Positions 10,743 to 20,423 of a stretch of DNA of 64,000 nt are shown here, piece by piece. Below the pieces are notes generated by a model that was not told the origin of the DNA, did no database searches, and saw only the letters and a program-made list of their open reading frames with translations. The stretch's first letter is position 1. The number at the start of each line of letters is the position of its first letter. Position numbers and translations under genes: made by a program. The DNA is from Micrococcus cohnii (lineage in GTDB: Bacteria; Actinomycetota; Actinomycetes; Actinomycetales; Micrococcaceae), in contig NZ_JACHNA010000001.1 of the NCBI RefSeq assembly GCF_014205175.1, positions 930,001-994,000 of the forward strand. Direction: 5' to 3'.

Positions 10743-12268
10743 CAGCACACGTCCGGATGGTCCTCGCACCAGCGCCGGTACTCGTTCTGGTACTTCTGGT
10801 GCTCCTCGTAGGTCGTGGCGAACTTCGTCTCACCGGTGTCGATGTTCACGGTGACCCAGTAGTAGTAGTCGTTCTCCCCCGGCTCGGCGGCCGCGGCGAT
10901 CGCGGCCTCGGACGGCGCCCCGATCGGGGTCGGGGGCAGACCCTTGTGCTGGTACGTGTTGTACTCGTTCGACTCATCCTGACGTTCCTCATCGGAGAAC
11001 TGCAGTCGTTGCTCGCCCAGACCGTAGATCACGGTCGCGTCGACCTGCAGGTACCCGTGGGTCTCGGTGTTGTCCTTGTCGAGGCGGTTCTCGATGATCC
11101 CGGCGACGGTGGCGAAGTCCTCTTCACGGGCCTCGGCCTGCAGGATCGAGGCGATCGTCACGACACGGTCCTGCTTCTTCGCGTCCTTGATCCCGTGCGC
11201 GGCGAGCCGGTCCTTGGTGGGTTTGGTGACTTCGGTGAGCACCTCGTCGACGTCGGCGGTCTGCGGCAGCCGGTACTCCCCCGAGGCGATGTATCCCTCG
11301 AGGCCCTTCGCCTGCTCGGGCAGGCCGAACCGCTCGGGATGCTGCGCCGCCTCCTCGAACTCTGAGACGTCGTGCGAGGTCGCCTCGGCCATGTTCTCGA
11401 ACACCTCGTCGCGCCGCTGGCCCGGGTTCACCACCACGTACGACACGCCGACACGGGCTTCACCCTGCAGTCCGCGGACGGCGTCCTGCGCGGTCATCCG
11501 CTCGCGCAGCGTGTAGTCACCCGGCTGAATGTGACCACCGGAGGTCGCCTCCGTGATCTCCTTGAACCGTCCCGAGGAGGCGATGATGCCCTCCTCCTCG
11601 AGCCGTCGACCGATGATGATCGGACCCTCGCCGGAGTTCACCGTGAACGTGACCTCGTCTCCGCTGGTCGACTCGTAGTCGTCCTTGCCCCCGCCGGGCA
11701 GGAGAGCCCCGATCAGCTTCGTCGCCAGCAGACCGAGCACCAGCAGGACCGCGCCGATGATCACCGCGCCGCGGATCTGACGACGGCGCCGGTCCCGTCG
11801 TCGGGCTTCGGCACGGGCGCGCTGCTCGTCGTCGAGTTCGGAGTCCGCATCAGCCTGCTCGGGGTCCTCGAGCAGGGTGGACCCCGCACCACTCGACAGC
11901 AGCGACCAGTCGGATTCCTCGTCGTCCTCGTGCTCCACGGCATCGTCCGCGCCGACGTCGTGACGGGCGCCGTCAGCGCGTTCGTCGGCCGAGCGGTCGG
12001 CACGCGGAGCCGGCCCGGCGAGATGCTGGTCAGCGGAGTGCTGATCAGTGGGATTCTGATCAGTGGAGTTCTGGTCAGCGCGCCCCGGTTCGGCGACGGC
12101 CTCACGGCCCTCCTCGTCCGTGTGCGAGGCGCCCGAGTCCTCGCCGGGAAGACGGAAGTCGTCGAAGAGATCGTCGTCCAGTCTGCTCGGCAGCGCCTCA
12201 CGCAGGGAATCCTCACCCGAGCTCTCGTGGTCTCCGGGGGCGCCCGGCGACGTCGGCGGTTGGCTCAC
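10742..12268 (-). CDS. mltG: Endolytic murein transglycosylase MltG (YceG family)
   Basis: The 508-residue single-pass inner-membrane enzyme cuts nascent peptidoglycan glycan strands. About 165 cytosolic residues, very acidic and containing a degenerate TDQNP-type repeat (residues 65-82), precede a membrane helix at about 168-190. The YceG domain is extracytoplasmic. TIASILQAEA (371-380) aligns with the catalytic region; E379 is my inferred catalytic Glu. The start is GTG, 7 bases after ruvX. The C-terminus contains the usual YYYWV motif. Confidence 0.94.
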   Translation of the reverse strand: MSQPPTSPGAPGDHESSGEDSLREALPSRLDDDLFDDFRLPGEDSGASHTDEEGREAVAEPGRADQNSTDQNPTDQHSADQHLAGPAPRADRSADERADGARHDVGADDAVEHEDDEESDWSLLSSGAGSTLLEDPEQADADSELDDEQRARAEARRRDRRRRQIRGAVIIGAVLLVLGLLATKLIGALLPGGGKDDYESTSGDEVTFTVNSGEGPIIIGRRLEEEGIIASSGRFKEITEATSGGHIQPGDYTLRERMTAQDAVRGLQGEARVGVSYVVVNPGQRRDEVFENMAEATSHDVSEFEEAAQHPERFGLPEQAKGLEGYIASGEYRLPQTADVDEVLTEVTKPTKDRLAAHGIKDAKKQDRVVTIASILQAEAREEDFATVAGIIENRLDKDNTETHGYLQVDATVIYGLGEQRLQFSDEERQDESNEYNTYQHKGLPPTPIGAPSEAAIAAAAEPGENDYYYWVTVNIDTGETKFATTYEEHQKYQNEYRRWCEDHPDVC

Positions 12269-12275
12269 GGTCGTC

Positions 12276-12785
12276 TCACTCCTGCTCGTTCACGCCAAAC
12301 TCGGCGTCTCGTCCTGCCCACAGCCCGGTGCGACGCTGAACGTCCACGGCGGACTGCAGGATCTCCACGGCGGCGGCCTGGTCGATGACCGCCCTGCTGT
12401 TCTTCACGGTGCGCCCGCTGGCGTGCAGGCCACGCTGCGCGCTCACGGTGCTCATGCGCTCGTCGATCAGTCGCACCACGGCCGTCGACCCCGCAGCGGA
12501 CAGTTCCGCGGCGAGCCGGCCGGCGTAGGCAACGGCGTCGTCGGTCGAGGCCGTCGCCTCGCCAGCCAGATTCAACGGCAGACCGACGTAGACGGCCACC
12601 GCCTCGGTCTCGAGGGTGTGCGCCACGATCCGTCGTCGACACGCTCCGCTGGCCCGGTCCCGCGGGAGAGTGTCCACGGGCGTGGCGAGCATCCCGTCAG
12701 GATCCGTGACGGCCAGGCCCACCCGGGCCCGTCCGACGTCGACGCCCAGCGTCCGGCCACGCCGCGCCTGCCCCGGCCCGGGCAT
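12276..12785 (-). CDS. ruvX: Putative pre-16S rRNA nuclease / Holliday junction resolvase-like RuvX (YqgF)
   Basis: This is an RNase H-fold protein of 169 residues. The first active-site Asp is in LGVDVGRARVGLA; YVGLPLNL, IDERMSTV and the terminal DQAAAVEIL complete the family pattern. I start it at the ATG of MPGPGQARRG because AGGAGG sits 5 bases upstream; a GTG 9 codons earlier lacks such a site. It lies between alaS and mltG, a typical bacterial arrangement. Confidence 0.93.
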   Translation of the reverse strand: MPGPGQARRGRTLGVDVGRARVGLAVTDPDGMLATPVDTLPRDRASGACRRRIVAHTLETEAVAVYVGLPLNLAGEATASTDDAVAYAGRLAAELSAAGSTAVVRLIDERMSTVSAQRGLHASGRTVKNSRAVIDQAAAVEILQSAVDVQRRTGLWAGRDAEFGVNEQE

Positions 12786-12817
12786 GTCCCCCTCCTGCGA
12801 ACCATTCTCCACGGGCC

Positions 12818-15529
12818 TCAGGCCTCCCGCGCGGCGGCGACCACGGCGTCAAGCGCCTCCTGGACCTTCGTGACGTCCTGTCCGCCGCCCTGAGCGACAT
12901 CGTCCTTACCGCCGCCACCGCCGCCAAGGACGGAGGTGGCGACTTTGACCATCGCGCCGGCCGCGAGCCCGACCTCGCGGGCCGCCTGGTTCGTGGCGGT
13001 CACGACGAGCGGGCGCCCCTTGGCCTCGGCGGTCATCGCCACGAGCACGGGGGTGCCTGCCGCGTTGCCGGCGGCCGACTCCAGACGGGCGCGCAGGTCG
13101 AGCACCAGCGAACGCAGCTGGTCTCCGGCGACCTCGCCGGCGTGGTGGGCGAGCACCTGCACGGTGTCCCCCGAGGCGAGGCTCACGTCCTGAGCGCGCT
13201 CGACGAGCTGACCTGCCTCCGCCTGCAGCTGGGCGGCCTTGAGCTGGGCGATCTGCTTTTCGGCGGCCTTGAGCTTGTCCAGGGTGGCCCCGATGCGGTC
13301 CTTGAGCTGATCGGCCGGGGCCTTGAACATCTCCGAGAGCTCGGAGACGAGCGTGCGCTCGGCGGCCAGGTGGCGGAACGCGTCCAGGCCGACCAGGGCC
13401 TCGACGCGGCGGTTGCCCGAGCCGACCGACTGCTCCCCGAGCAGCGTCAGAGAGCCGATCTGCGCCGTACGACCCACGTGGGTGCCGCCGCACAGCTCAC
13501 GGGAGAAGTCGCCGTTGATCTCGACCACGCGCACCCGGTCGCCGTACTTCTCGCCGAACAGGCTCATGGCGCCCATCGCCTTGGCCTCATCGAGGCCCAT
13601 CTCTCGGGTCAGCACGGTGTGGTTGTCGCGGATCGCGATGTTGGCCAGCTCCTCGATCTCTGAGCGTGCACCGGCCGAGACGGCCTCCGCCCACCGGAAG
13701 TCGAAGCGCAGGTAGCCCTCCTTGTTGAAGGAGCCGGACTGGGTCGCGTCCTTGCCGAGGATCTGGTGCAGGGCGGCGTGCACGATGTGCGTGCCGGTGT
13801 GCGCCTTCTCGCCGTCGAGGCGCCGCTGCACATCGATCTGCCCGAGTGCAGAGGCACCCGTCGCGACCTCACCGGCACGCACCTTCACCCGGTGCACCGA
13901 CAGGCCCGAGACCGGGGCCTGCACATCGAGCACCTCCAGTTCGAACCCGTCGCCGGTGATGAGTCCGGTGTCGGCCGCCTGACCGCCGGCCTCCGCGTAA
14001 AACGGTGTCGCGTCGAGCACGAGATCGAGCTCCTGGCCCTCGGAGGCGGAGGCGACAGACTCGCCGCCGGACACCAGAGAGCGGATGACGGACTCGGTGG
14101 CGAACTCGGTGTAGCCGGTGAAGTGGCTCGGCCCCTGCTCACGCAGGCGCTGAAACACCTCGGTGTCCACGTGCCCGGACTTCTTGGCCTTGGCATCGGC
14201 GCGAGCGCGCTCGCGCTGCTGCGTCATCAGCGACCGGAAACCGGCCTCGTCGACATCCACGCCCGCCTCGGCGGCCATCTCGAGGGTCAGTTCGATCGGG
14301 AAGCCGTAGGTGTCGTGCAGTTCGAACGCATCGGCCCCGTCCAGACCCCCGCCCGCGGACTTCGCCGCACTCACAGCGGCGTCCAGGCGGGCAGTGCCGG
14401 CGGAAATGGTGCGCAAGAACGCCTTCTCCTCGGCGTACGCCACGCGGGAAATGCGGTCGAAGTCGTCGACGACGACGGGATACGTGCCGCCCATGACGTC
14501 GCGTGAGACCGGAAGCAGCTCCGGCATGACCGGCTCCGTGACGCCCATCAGGCGCATCGCCCGCACGACCCGCCGGATCAGCCGGCGCAGCACGTAGCCG
14601 CGACCTTCGTTGCCCGGGGTCACGCCGTCGGAGATGAGCATCAGCGAGCTGCGCACGTGGTCGGCGATCATGCGCAGGCGCACGTCATCCTGGTAATGCG
14701 GGTCCTCGGGGTCCTCCGTGGAGGCGTAGCGGACGTCGGCCAGTGCGGCGGCCTTGTCGAGCACCGGGCGGACTTGGTCGGTCTCGTACATGTTGTCCAC
14801 GCCCTGCAGCAGCATCGCGAGACGCTCCAGTCCCAGGCCGGTGTCGATGTTCTTGCTCTGCAGCTCGCCGGCGACGTCGAAGTCCTCCTTCGAGCGCACC
14901 TCGGAGAGGCGGTACTGCATGAACACGAGGTTCCAGATCTCGAGGTATCGCACGTCGTCGGCCGCGGGGCCGCCGTCGGGGCCGTACTCCGGGCCGCGGT
15001 CGTAGTAGATCTCCGAGCACGGGCCGCCCGGGCCCGGCTGGCCGGTGTTCCAGTAGTTGTCCTCCTTGCCCATGCGCTGAATGCGCTCGGCGGGCAGGCC
15101 GACCTTCTGCTCCCAGATCTGCGCGGCCTCGTCGTCATCGTCGTAGACGGTCACCCACAGTCGCTGCGGATCGAGACCATAGCCGCCCTGGTCCTGCGGC
15201 GTGGTCAGCAGCTCCCAGGCGAAGGGGATGGCATCGGCCTTGAAGTAGTCGCCGAAGGAGAAGTTGCCGCACATCTGGAAGAACGTGCCGTGACGAACGG
15301 TCTTGCCGACCTCCTCGATATCCGCGGTGCGGATGCACTTCTGGACCGATGCGGCGCGGGAGTAGGGCGGGGTCTGCTCCCCGAGGAAGTAGGGAATGAA
15401 CGGCACCATGCCCGCGACCGTGAACAGCAGCGACGGATCCGGCGAGACCAGCGACGATGAGGGCACCTGCGCGTGGCCTTTCTCGCCGAAGAAGTCGAGC
15501 CAGCGCTGGGCGATGTCCTGGGTCTTCAT
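12818..15529 (-). CDS. alaS: Alanyl-tRNA synthetase
   Basis: The 903-residue class II synthetase has full domain order: aminoacylation core with SFGDYFK near residue 92, tRNA recognition, editing domain with zinc ligands in HTGTHIVHAAL and CGGTHVGRT, and a C-terminal DHHA1-type domain ending in the glycine-rich VLGGGGGGKDD. The ATG overlaps the stop of the small membrane protein upstream (ATGA). ruvX follows closely. Confidence 0.97.
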   Translation of the reverse strand: MKTQDIAQRWLDFFGEKGHAQVPSSSLVSPDPSLLFTVAGMVPFIPYFLGEQTPPYSRAASVQKCIRTADIEEVGKTVRHGTFFQMCGNFSFGDYFKADAIPFAWELLTTPQDQGGYGLDPQRLWVTVYDDDDEAAQIWEQKVGLPAERIQRMGKEDNYWNTGQPGPGGPCSEIYYDRGPEYGPDGGPAADDVRYLEIWNLVFMQYRLSEVRSKEDFDVAGELQSKNIDTGLGLERLAMLLQGVDNMYETDQVRPVLDKAAALADVRYASTEDPEDPHYQDDVRLRMIADHVRSSLMLISDGVTPGNEGRGYVLRRLIRRVVRAMRLMGVTEPVMPELLPVSRDVMGGTYPVVVDDFDRISRVAYAEEKAFLRTISAGTARLDAAVSAAKSAGGGLDGADAFELHDTYGFPIELTLEMAAEAGVDVDEAGFRSLMTQQRERARADAKAKKSGHVDTEVFQRLREQGPSHFTGYTEFATESVIRSLVSGGESVASASEGQELDLVLDATPFYAEAGGQAADTGLITGDGFELEVLDVQAPVSGLSVHRVKVRAGEVATGASALGQIDVQRRLDGEKAHTGTHIVHAALHQILGKDATQSGSFNKEGYLRFDFRWAEAVSAGARSEIEELANIAIRDNHTVLTREMGLDEAKAMGAMSLFGEKYGDRVRVVEINGDFSRELCGGTHVGRTAQIGSLTLLGEQSVGSGNRRVEALVGLDAFRHLAAERTLVSELSEMFKAPADQLKDRIGATLDKLKAAEKQIAQLKAAQLQAEAGQLVERAQDVSLASGDTVQVLAHHAGEVAGDQLRSLVLDLRARLESAAGNAAGTPVLVAMTAEAKGRPLVVTATNQAAREVGLAAGAMVKVATSVLGGGGGGKDDVAQGGGQDVTKVQEALDAVVAAAREA

Positions 15530-15933
15530 GCGGTGTGCTCCTGAGAGGTTGAGGCGGTGGTCTCGGCACGGCGGCCGGGGGCGGTCGGGGTCGGTTCGTC
15601 GATGACCTCACCGGTGAGGGGCTGGTCCGTGGCGGGACGGCTCGAGGCGGTCACGACGTTGTCCTCGGGTCGCGATCCGAGGTGGTCAGTGGGCGGCTGC
15701 GTGCGCCAGGCGGGAACCTCCTGGCGCAGCTGGCCGGCGAACCCGCGGGCTCCCTCGACGAGCGCGGTCGCTGCGGCGCTGCCGGCGTGGCGCCCCAGGT
15801 TCGCCGGGTGCAGCGTCGTCCGCAGCGTCTGCTCCGCGCGCAGCGCCGCGGCATCACGGCCCCGACCGACGGCTCGGTGGCCGAACCACCCTGCCGCGGC
15901 GCCGGCGGAGATCATCAGCGCCTGCTTGATCAT
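15526..15933 (-). CDS. Small membrane-anchored protein preceding alaS (DUF6167-like)
   Basis: The 135-residue protein starts with a short hydrophobic stretch (ALMISAGAAAGWFGHRAV, residues 5-22) and a basic helix; the rest is hydrophilic and probably disordered. A small protein in this position between rpsD and alaS is common in actinobacteria; I think it is the DUF6167 type but am not certain. It overlaps alaS by 4 bases. Function unknown. Confidence 0.75.
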   Translation of the reverse strand: MIKQALMISAGAAAGWFGHRAVGRGRDAAALRAEQTLRTTLHPANLGRHAGSAAATALVEGARGFAGQLRQEVPAWRTQPPTDHLGSRPEDNVVTASSRPATDQPLTGEVIDEPTPTAPGRRAETTASTSQEHTA

Positions 15934-16000
15934 CGAGGACTACACCCTTCTGCGTGCAGACCGGGGTGGCCCGCACGCTCGGCTCCGAGAGTTTCGCTCA

Positions 16001-16006
16001 ACTCTA
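16001..16006 (-). promoter_or_regulatory. Candidate promoter (-10) for the small protein-alaS-ruvX-mltG-aroE unit
   Basis: TAGAGT on the minus strand lies about 70 bases before the start at 15933. A 6-bp inverted repeat (agagtt/aactct) covers the predicted start site. No strong -35 is visible. Confidence 0.4.
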
Positions 16007-16078
16007 ACCGGCCGCCGTGGCGGTGGAGGCCAGCGCCGCGCGCCCATCTGGGCCGAGGTCAGAGCCGGCCTCGGGCAG

Positions 16079-16117
16079 GCCGAAGGCCCGGCCCCATGCA
16101 GGGACCGGGCCTTCGGC
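16079..16117 (-). terminator. Terminator hairpin after rpsD
   Basis: A 17-bp stem with one mismatch (arms 16079-16095 and 16101-16117) and an ATGCA loop lies about 45 bases past the rpsD stop. There is no U-tract, as is usual for high-GC actinobacterial terminators. Confidence 0.75.
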
Positions 16118-16160
16118 ACGCGCGGGCCCGCCTGCCGCATCGCGGCGGGCAGTCGAGCGA

Positions 16161-16787
16161 TCAGCGCGCGTAGTACTCGACGACGAGCTGCTCTTCACAG
16201 GTCACCGGAATCTCGGAGCGCTTCGGGCGACGCGAGAGGGTGGCCTGGAGCTTCTCGATCTCCACCGTCAGGTAGCCCGGGGTGGTCGGCAGCACCTGCT
16301 GGTGCGCCCCGGCGGCGGCGAGCTGGAAGGGCTCGAACTTCTCGGAGCGCTCGTGCACATGGATCATCTGGCCCTCCTTCACACGGAACGAGGGGATGTC
16401 AACGCGCTTGCCGTCCACCATGATGTGGCGGTGCACGACCATCTGGCGGGCCTGCTGAATGGTGCGAGCGAACCCGGCGCGCAGCACGAGGGCGTCCAGG
16501 CGCATCTCGAGCAGCTCGACCAGGTTCTCACCGGCCAGGCCGTCGGTGCGCTTGGCCTCTTCGAAGTAGCGGCGCATCTGGGCCTCGCGGATGTTGTACT
16601 GCGCGCGCAGACGCTGCTTCTCCTTCAGGCGCACCGCGTAGTCAGAGTCCTGCTTGCGGCGGGCGCGGCCGTGCTGACCGGGGCCGTACGGACGGCGCTC
16701 CATGTACTTCTCGGCCTTCGGGGTCAGGGCGATGCCCAGAGCGCGGGAATGCCGCACGGTGCGGCGGGTGCGCAGGTTGCCACTCAT
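16161..16787 (-). CDS. rpsD: 30S ribosomal protein S4
   Basis: The 208-residue 16S-binding assembly protein carries an S4 RNA-binding domain at about residues 97-160 (MRLDALVLRAGFARTIQQAR). The N-terminal part has no CxxC pairs, so this is the zinc-independent form. GAGGA lies 6 bases before the ATG. It stands alone, outside the alpha operon, with a long upstream region and its own terminator. Confidence 0.97.
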   Translation of the reverse strand: MSGNLRTRRTVRHSRALGIALTPKAEKYMERRPYGPGQHGRARRKQDSDYAVRLKEKQRLRAQYNIREAQMRRYFEEAKRTDGLAGENLVELLEMRLDALVLRAGFARTIQQARQMVVHRHIMVDGKRVDIPSFRVKEGQMIHVHERSEKFEPFQLAAAGAHQQVLPTTPGYLTVEIEKLQATLSRRPKRSEIPVTCEEQLVVEYYAR

Positions 16788-17106
16788 GAGTGGTCCTCAC
16801 TTTCCTTTAGACGTGTGCGGCATCGTTCGGGTTTGTCTCCGCGCCCCCGTCAAGGCCCGGTCCGGACGAGCCGGACGCCGCACCTGTTCAGGACGTGGAA
16901 CCTGGCCTCCGGTGATCCTTCGGAGAGCTGAGGGGCATGCCGCTGCCCGTCATACACTGCGGCGCTGTGCGGAACCGGACACGAGCACGCCGTGTGGCGG
17001 AGTCGGGGCCAGAGGGGATCGTCGTGCGGCACAGCGCCTGCCAGACCGGTTCACTCTACCAGAGTCCGCCGTCGGACTCCCTCGCCCCGCGGTCAGCGCG
17101 CACGAC
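16788..17106. other. Gene-free region: long rpsD leader and rarA 3' end
   Basis: No coding frame looks real here. Read on the minus strand, a hairpin GAGTCCG/CGGACTC (17062-17079) just after rarA could act as a weak terminator. It is followed at once by TGGTAGAGT (-10 at 17053-17058), which would give rpsD a leader of about 258 bases. Such a long leader could hold an autoregulatory structure. A TTGACG lies closer to rpsD but has no -10 at the right distance. Confidence 0.5.
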
Positions 17107-18531
17107 TCAACCGCCGCGGACGATGCGCCGCAGTGCCGCGAGCTGATCGACCAGTCGCCCCTCGGCGCCGATGGGCTTGGGCCGGTAGTAGTCGCGACCC
17201 ACGAGCGGATCCGGCGGGTACTGCTGTCGGGCGACCGCATGAGGCTCGTCGTGGCTGTACACATACCCCGAGCCGTGGCCGAGCGACGCGGCACCCGGAT
17301 AGTGCGCATCGCGCAGGTGCGGCGGCACCTGGCCGGTCCCGCCGGCCTGCACGTCAGCGATCGCCTCGTTCACGGCTGCGTAGGAGGCGTTGGACTTCGG
17401 CGCCGTGGCCAGGTGGGTGACGGCCTGGCCGAGCACGATGCGCCCCTCCGGCATGCCGATCAGCTGCACCGCCTGGGCTGCGGCGACGGCGGTCTGCAGG
17501 GCGCTCGGGTCCGCCATGCCGACGTCCTCCGAGGCGGAGATGATCAGACGGCGGGCGATGAACCGCGGGTCCTCCCCCGCCTCGAGCATGCGGGCCAGGT
17601 AGTGCAAGGCGGCGTCGACGTCGGATCCGCGGATCGACTTGATGAACGCGCTGATGACGTCGTAGTGCTGATCGCCGTCCTTGTCGTAGCGCTGCACGGC
17701 GCGGTCCATCGCCTGGGCCGCATCGGCCTCGCTGATCACGACGGGCTCCTCGGGCGTGTGCCCCTCGGGCGCCTCGTGGGCAGCCCGGTCCAGCGCGACG
17801 CCGGCGGAGGCCTCGAGGGTGGTCAGGGCCCGACGCGCGTCCCCGGCCGCCATCCGGACCAGGTAGTCCCGGGCCGCATCGTCCATCACGCAGCGCCCGT
17901 CGAGTCCGCGCTCGTCGCGCACCGCCCGGTCCAGCAGCCCGGCGACGTCGTCGTCGGTGAGGGGGCGCAGCGTCAGCAGCAGTGACCGGGAGAGCAGCGG
18001 AGCGATCACCGAGAAACTGGGGTTCTCCGTCGTCGCGGCCACGAGCACGACCCAGCGGTTCTCAACGCCGGGAAGCAGGGAGTCCTGCTGCGCCTTGGAG
18101 AAACGGTGGATCTCATCGAGGAACAGGACGGTCGTGCGGCCGTACAGGTCACGCTGGTCCCGTGCGGTGTGCATCACCTCGCGCACGTCCTTGACCCCGG
18201 AGGTCAGGGCGGAGAGCTCGACGAACCGACGACCCTCACCCCGCGCGATCACATGGGCGATCGTCGTCTTGCCGATCCCCGGCGGGCCGTAGAGCATGAT
18301 CGAGCTGGGGCCGGCCGCCCCGGAATACCCCTCACCGGACGAGGCGGCCAGCCGCCGCAGCGGCGATCCGGGCTGCAGCAAGTGCTCCTGGCCGAGGATC
18401 TCGTCGACCGTGCGTGGCCGCATGCGCACCGCCAACGGCGGTCGCGAGTCGCTCTGGCCCGCGTGAGCACCGCCGTCCGCGTGCTGCGGCTCGGTGCCGG
18501 CCGTCTGCGCCGTGCTGAAGAGATCGTCCAT
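17107..18531 (-). CDS. rarA: Replication-associated recombination protein A (AAA ATPase MgsA/RarA)
   Basis: The 474-residue clamp-loader-like ATPase acts at stalled forks. Walker A is [10 protein letters not shown] (residues 81-90), Walker [11 protein letters not shown], sensor 1 AATTENPSF, and the C-terminal tetramerisation part contains the [11 protein letters not shown] and [10 protein letters not shown] segments. Length is normal. The 35-residue N-terminus before [17 protein letters not shown] starts MDDLFS, as is common in the family. It is divergent from the secreted beta-propeller gene. Confidence 0.95.
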   Translation of the reverse strand: MDDLFSTAQTAGTEPQHADGGAHAGQSDSRPPLAVRMRPRTVDEILGQEHLLQPGSPLRRLAASSGEGYSGAAGPSSIMLYGPPGIGKTTIAHVIARGEGRRFVELSALTSGVKDVREVMHTARDQRDLYGRTTVLFLDEIHRFSKAQQDSLLPGVENRWVVLVAATTENPSFSVIAPLLSRSLLLTLRPLTDDDVAGLLDRAVRDERGLDGRCVMDDAARDYLVRMAAGDARRALTTLEASAGVALDRAAHEAPEGHTPEEPVVISEADAAQAMDRAVQRYDKDGDQHYDVISAFIKSIRGSDVDAALHYLARMLEAGEDPRFIARRLIISASEDVGMADPSALQTAVAAAQAVQLIGMPEGRIVLGQAVTHLATAPKSNASYAAVNEAIADVQAGGTGQVPPHLRDAHYPGAASLGHGSGYVYSHDEPHAVARQQYPPDPLVGRDYYRPKPIGAEGRLVDQLAALRRIVRGG

Positions 18532-18650
18532 CCGAGCCAGCCTATCGAGGCGAGCCGGTTCCCCTCATGTGCACGAGCGCGTCACCGCTCGTTCATGTGC
18601 CCGCGCTGTGCTGGGCCGGTCCACCCGCACCTGCTCACACAAGGAGTCCC

Positions 18651-20366
18651 ATGCCCCGTTCGTCGCGTTTCGCAGCCGCTCGCGCCCTGGCTCTCTCTGC
18701 GGCCGTGCTGGTCCCTCTGTGCCAGCCGCCGGCAGCTGTGGCCGAGTTGCCCGGTTCGTCGCCGTCCGCCGGCCTCGAGCTGACCCCGCTGGGCACTCAC
18801 GAAACCGGCGTGTTCGACGAGTCCGCAGCGGAGATCCCCGCCTACGACCCGGACTCCGGGCGGCTGTTCGTCGTGAACGCCCACGCCGGCCGGCTCGACG
18901 TGCTGCGCATCGCAGACAACGGCGCGCCACGGGCGGAGACGACGCTCGCGGCGACCGACCTGCCCGCCGAGGACGGATCGACGACCGACGCCGGCGCCAC
19001 CGTGAACTCAGCGGTCGTCTCCGGTGGCGTTCTGGCCGTGGCCGTGGAGCCGGCGGACAAGACCGAGCGGGGATGGGTCATGTTCTTCGACGCCGCCACG
19101 CTGCGCCACCTCGGTGGCGTGCGGGTCGGCACGCTGCCGGATTCACTGGCCTTCACGCCGAATGGCTCCCACGTGATCGTGGCCAACGAGGGCGAACCGG
19201 CCGAGGACTACACGGTCGATCCGGAGGGCACCGTCTCGGTGATCGACGTGCCCCGCTCGATCCAGCAGTTCGACCGGCTGGACCAGAGCGCCGTGCGCAC
19301 CGTCGACTTCCGCGCCTATGACGAGGGGACGCCCCTGCCCGAGGGTGTGCGTGTGTTCGGCCCGGACGTTCCGGTGCCGGACGGCCACGAGGAGGCTGGC
19401 CGCGTCGCGCGCAACCTCGAGCCGGAGTTCGTGTCCGTCGACCCGACCGGCCGCACCGCGTACGTCTCGCTCCAGGAGGCCGACGCGATCGCCGCGGTCG
19501 ACGTGCGCGCGGCTGAGCTGACGGACCTGTGGCCCCTCGAGGACACGGACTGGTCCGTCGACGGCCGGCTGGACCCCTCGAACAAGGACGGCAGCATCCA
19601 CCGGGCGCACCACCCGGTCTCCGGCGTCCCGATGCCCGACGGCATCGACGTGTACCGGCACCGCGGCCAGGACGTGATCGTCACCGCCAACGAGGGCGAC
19701 GGGCGTGAGTGGGGCGAATTCACCGACGCCGAGCGGGTGAAGGAGCTGCAGCTGTGCCAGGACGCGTTCGACGATGTCGAGGCACTGCAGCAGAACGCGG
19801 CGCTGGGCCGGCTGCACGTGCTCACGGACCTCGGCGTCCGCGCGGGAGAGAACTGCCACGAGTCCCTGTACGCCCTGGGCGGTCGCTCCTTCTCGATCTA
19901 CACCGCCGAGGGCGAACGCCTGTTCGACTCGGCCGGCATGATCGAAGCGCAGATCGAGCGGCTCATCGAGGCCGGCGAGCTGCCCGAGCACGCGTTCAAC
20001 GCCAACAACGACGAGACCCCCTCCGGCGACAGCCGCTCCGATGACAAGGGCCCCGAGCCGGAGGACGTCGTGATCGGTGAGGTCACCGGCCGCACCTACG
20101 CGTTCGTCGGGCTCGAGCGGGTCGGCGGCGTCATGGTTTTCGACATCACCGATCCGCGCAACGCCTCCTACGTGGACTACGTCAACGGTCGCGACTGGGA
20201 CGCCGCGGGCGAGGACGGTGACGCCGGCCTGGGCGATATGGGGACCGAGGGCCTGCAGTTCGTCTCCGGCTCCGACTCCCCCACGGGTCAGCCGCTGCTG
20301 ATCGTCGCCAACGAGGTCTCCGGCTCCACCACGGTGTACGGCGTGGGCACACCCGACCGGCGGTGA
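18651..20366 (+). CDS. Secreted choice-of-anchor I family beta-propeller protein
   Basis: The 571-residue exported protein has a Sec signal peptide with an Arg-rich start, hydrophobic core and AVA|E cleavage near residue 31. The mature part resembles the choice-of-anchor I/LVIVD beta-propeller proteins, with repeats such as FVVNAHAGRLDVLRI, GSHVIVANEGEPAEDY, GRTAYVSLQEADAIAAVDV, VTANEGDGREWGEF and YAFVGLERVGGVMVFDI. No LPxTG or other C-terminal sorting signal is seen, so it is probably released. AAGGAG sits 4 bases before the ATG. Substrate and role are unknown; some relatives are loosely annotated as phosphatases. Confidence 0.85.
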   Translation: MPRSSRFAAARALALSAAVLVPLCQPPAAVAELPGSSPSAGLELTPLGTHETGVFDESAAEIPAYDPDSGRLFVVNAHAGRLDVLRIADNGAPRAETTLAATDLPAEDGSTTDAGATVNSAVVSGGVLAVAVEPADKTERGWVMFFDAATLRHLGGVRVGTLPDSLAFTPNGSHVIVANEGEPAEDYTVDPEGTVSVIDVPRSIQQFDRLDQSAVRTVDFRAYDEGTPLPEGVRVFGPDVPVPDGHEEAGRVARNLEPEFVSVDPTGRTAYVSLQEADAIAAVDVRAAELTDLWPLEDTDWSVDGRLDPSNKDGSIHRAHHPVSGVPMPDGIDVYRHRGQDVIVTANEGDGREWGEFTDAERVKELQLCQDAFDDVEALQQNAALGRLHVLTDLGVRAGENCHESLYALGGRSFSIYTAEGERLFDSAGMIEAQIERLIEAGELPEHAFNANNDETPSGDSRSDDKGPEPEDVVIGEVTGRTYAFVGLERVGGVMVFDITDPRNASYVDYVNGRDWDAAGEDGDAGLGDMGTEGLQFVSGSDSPTGQPLLIVANEVSGSTTVYGVGTPDRR

Positions 20367-20423
20367 CCGGCTGCCGACGTCACCCGGACCAGCGGGCCGT
20401 CGGGCTCGGTGCACAATGGCCCC

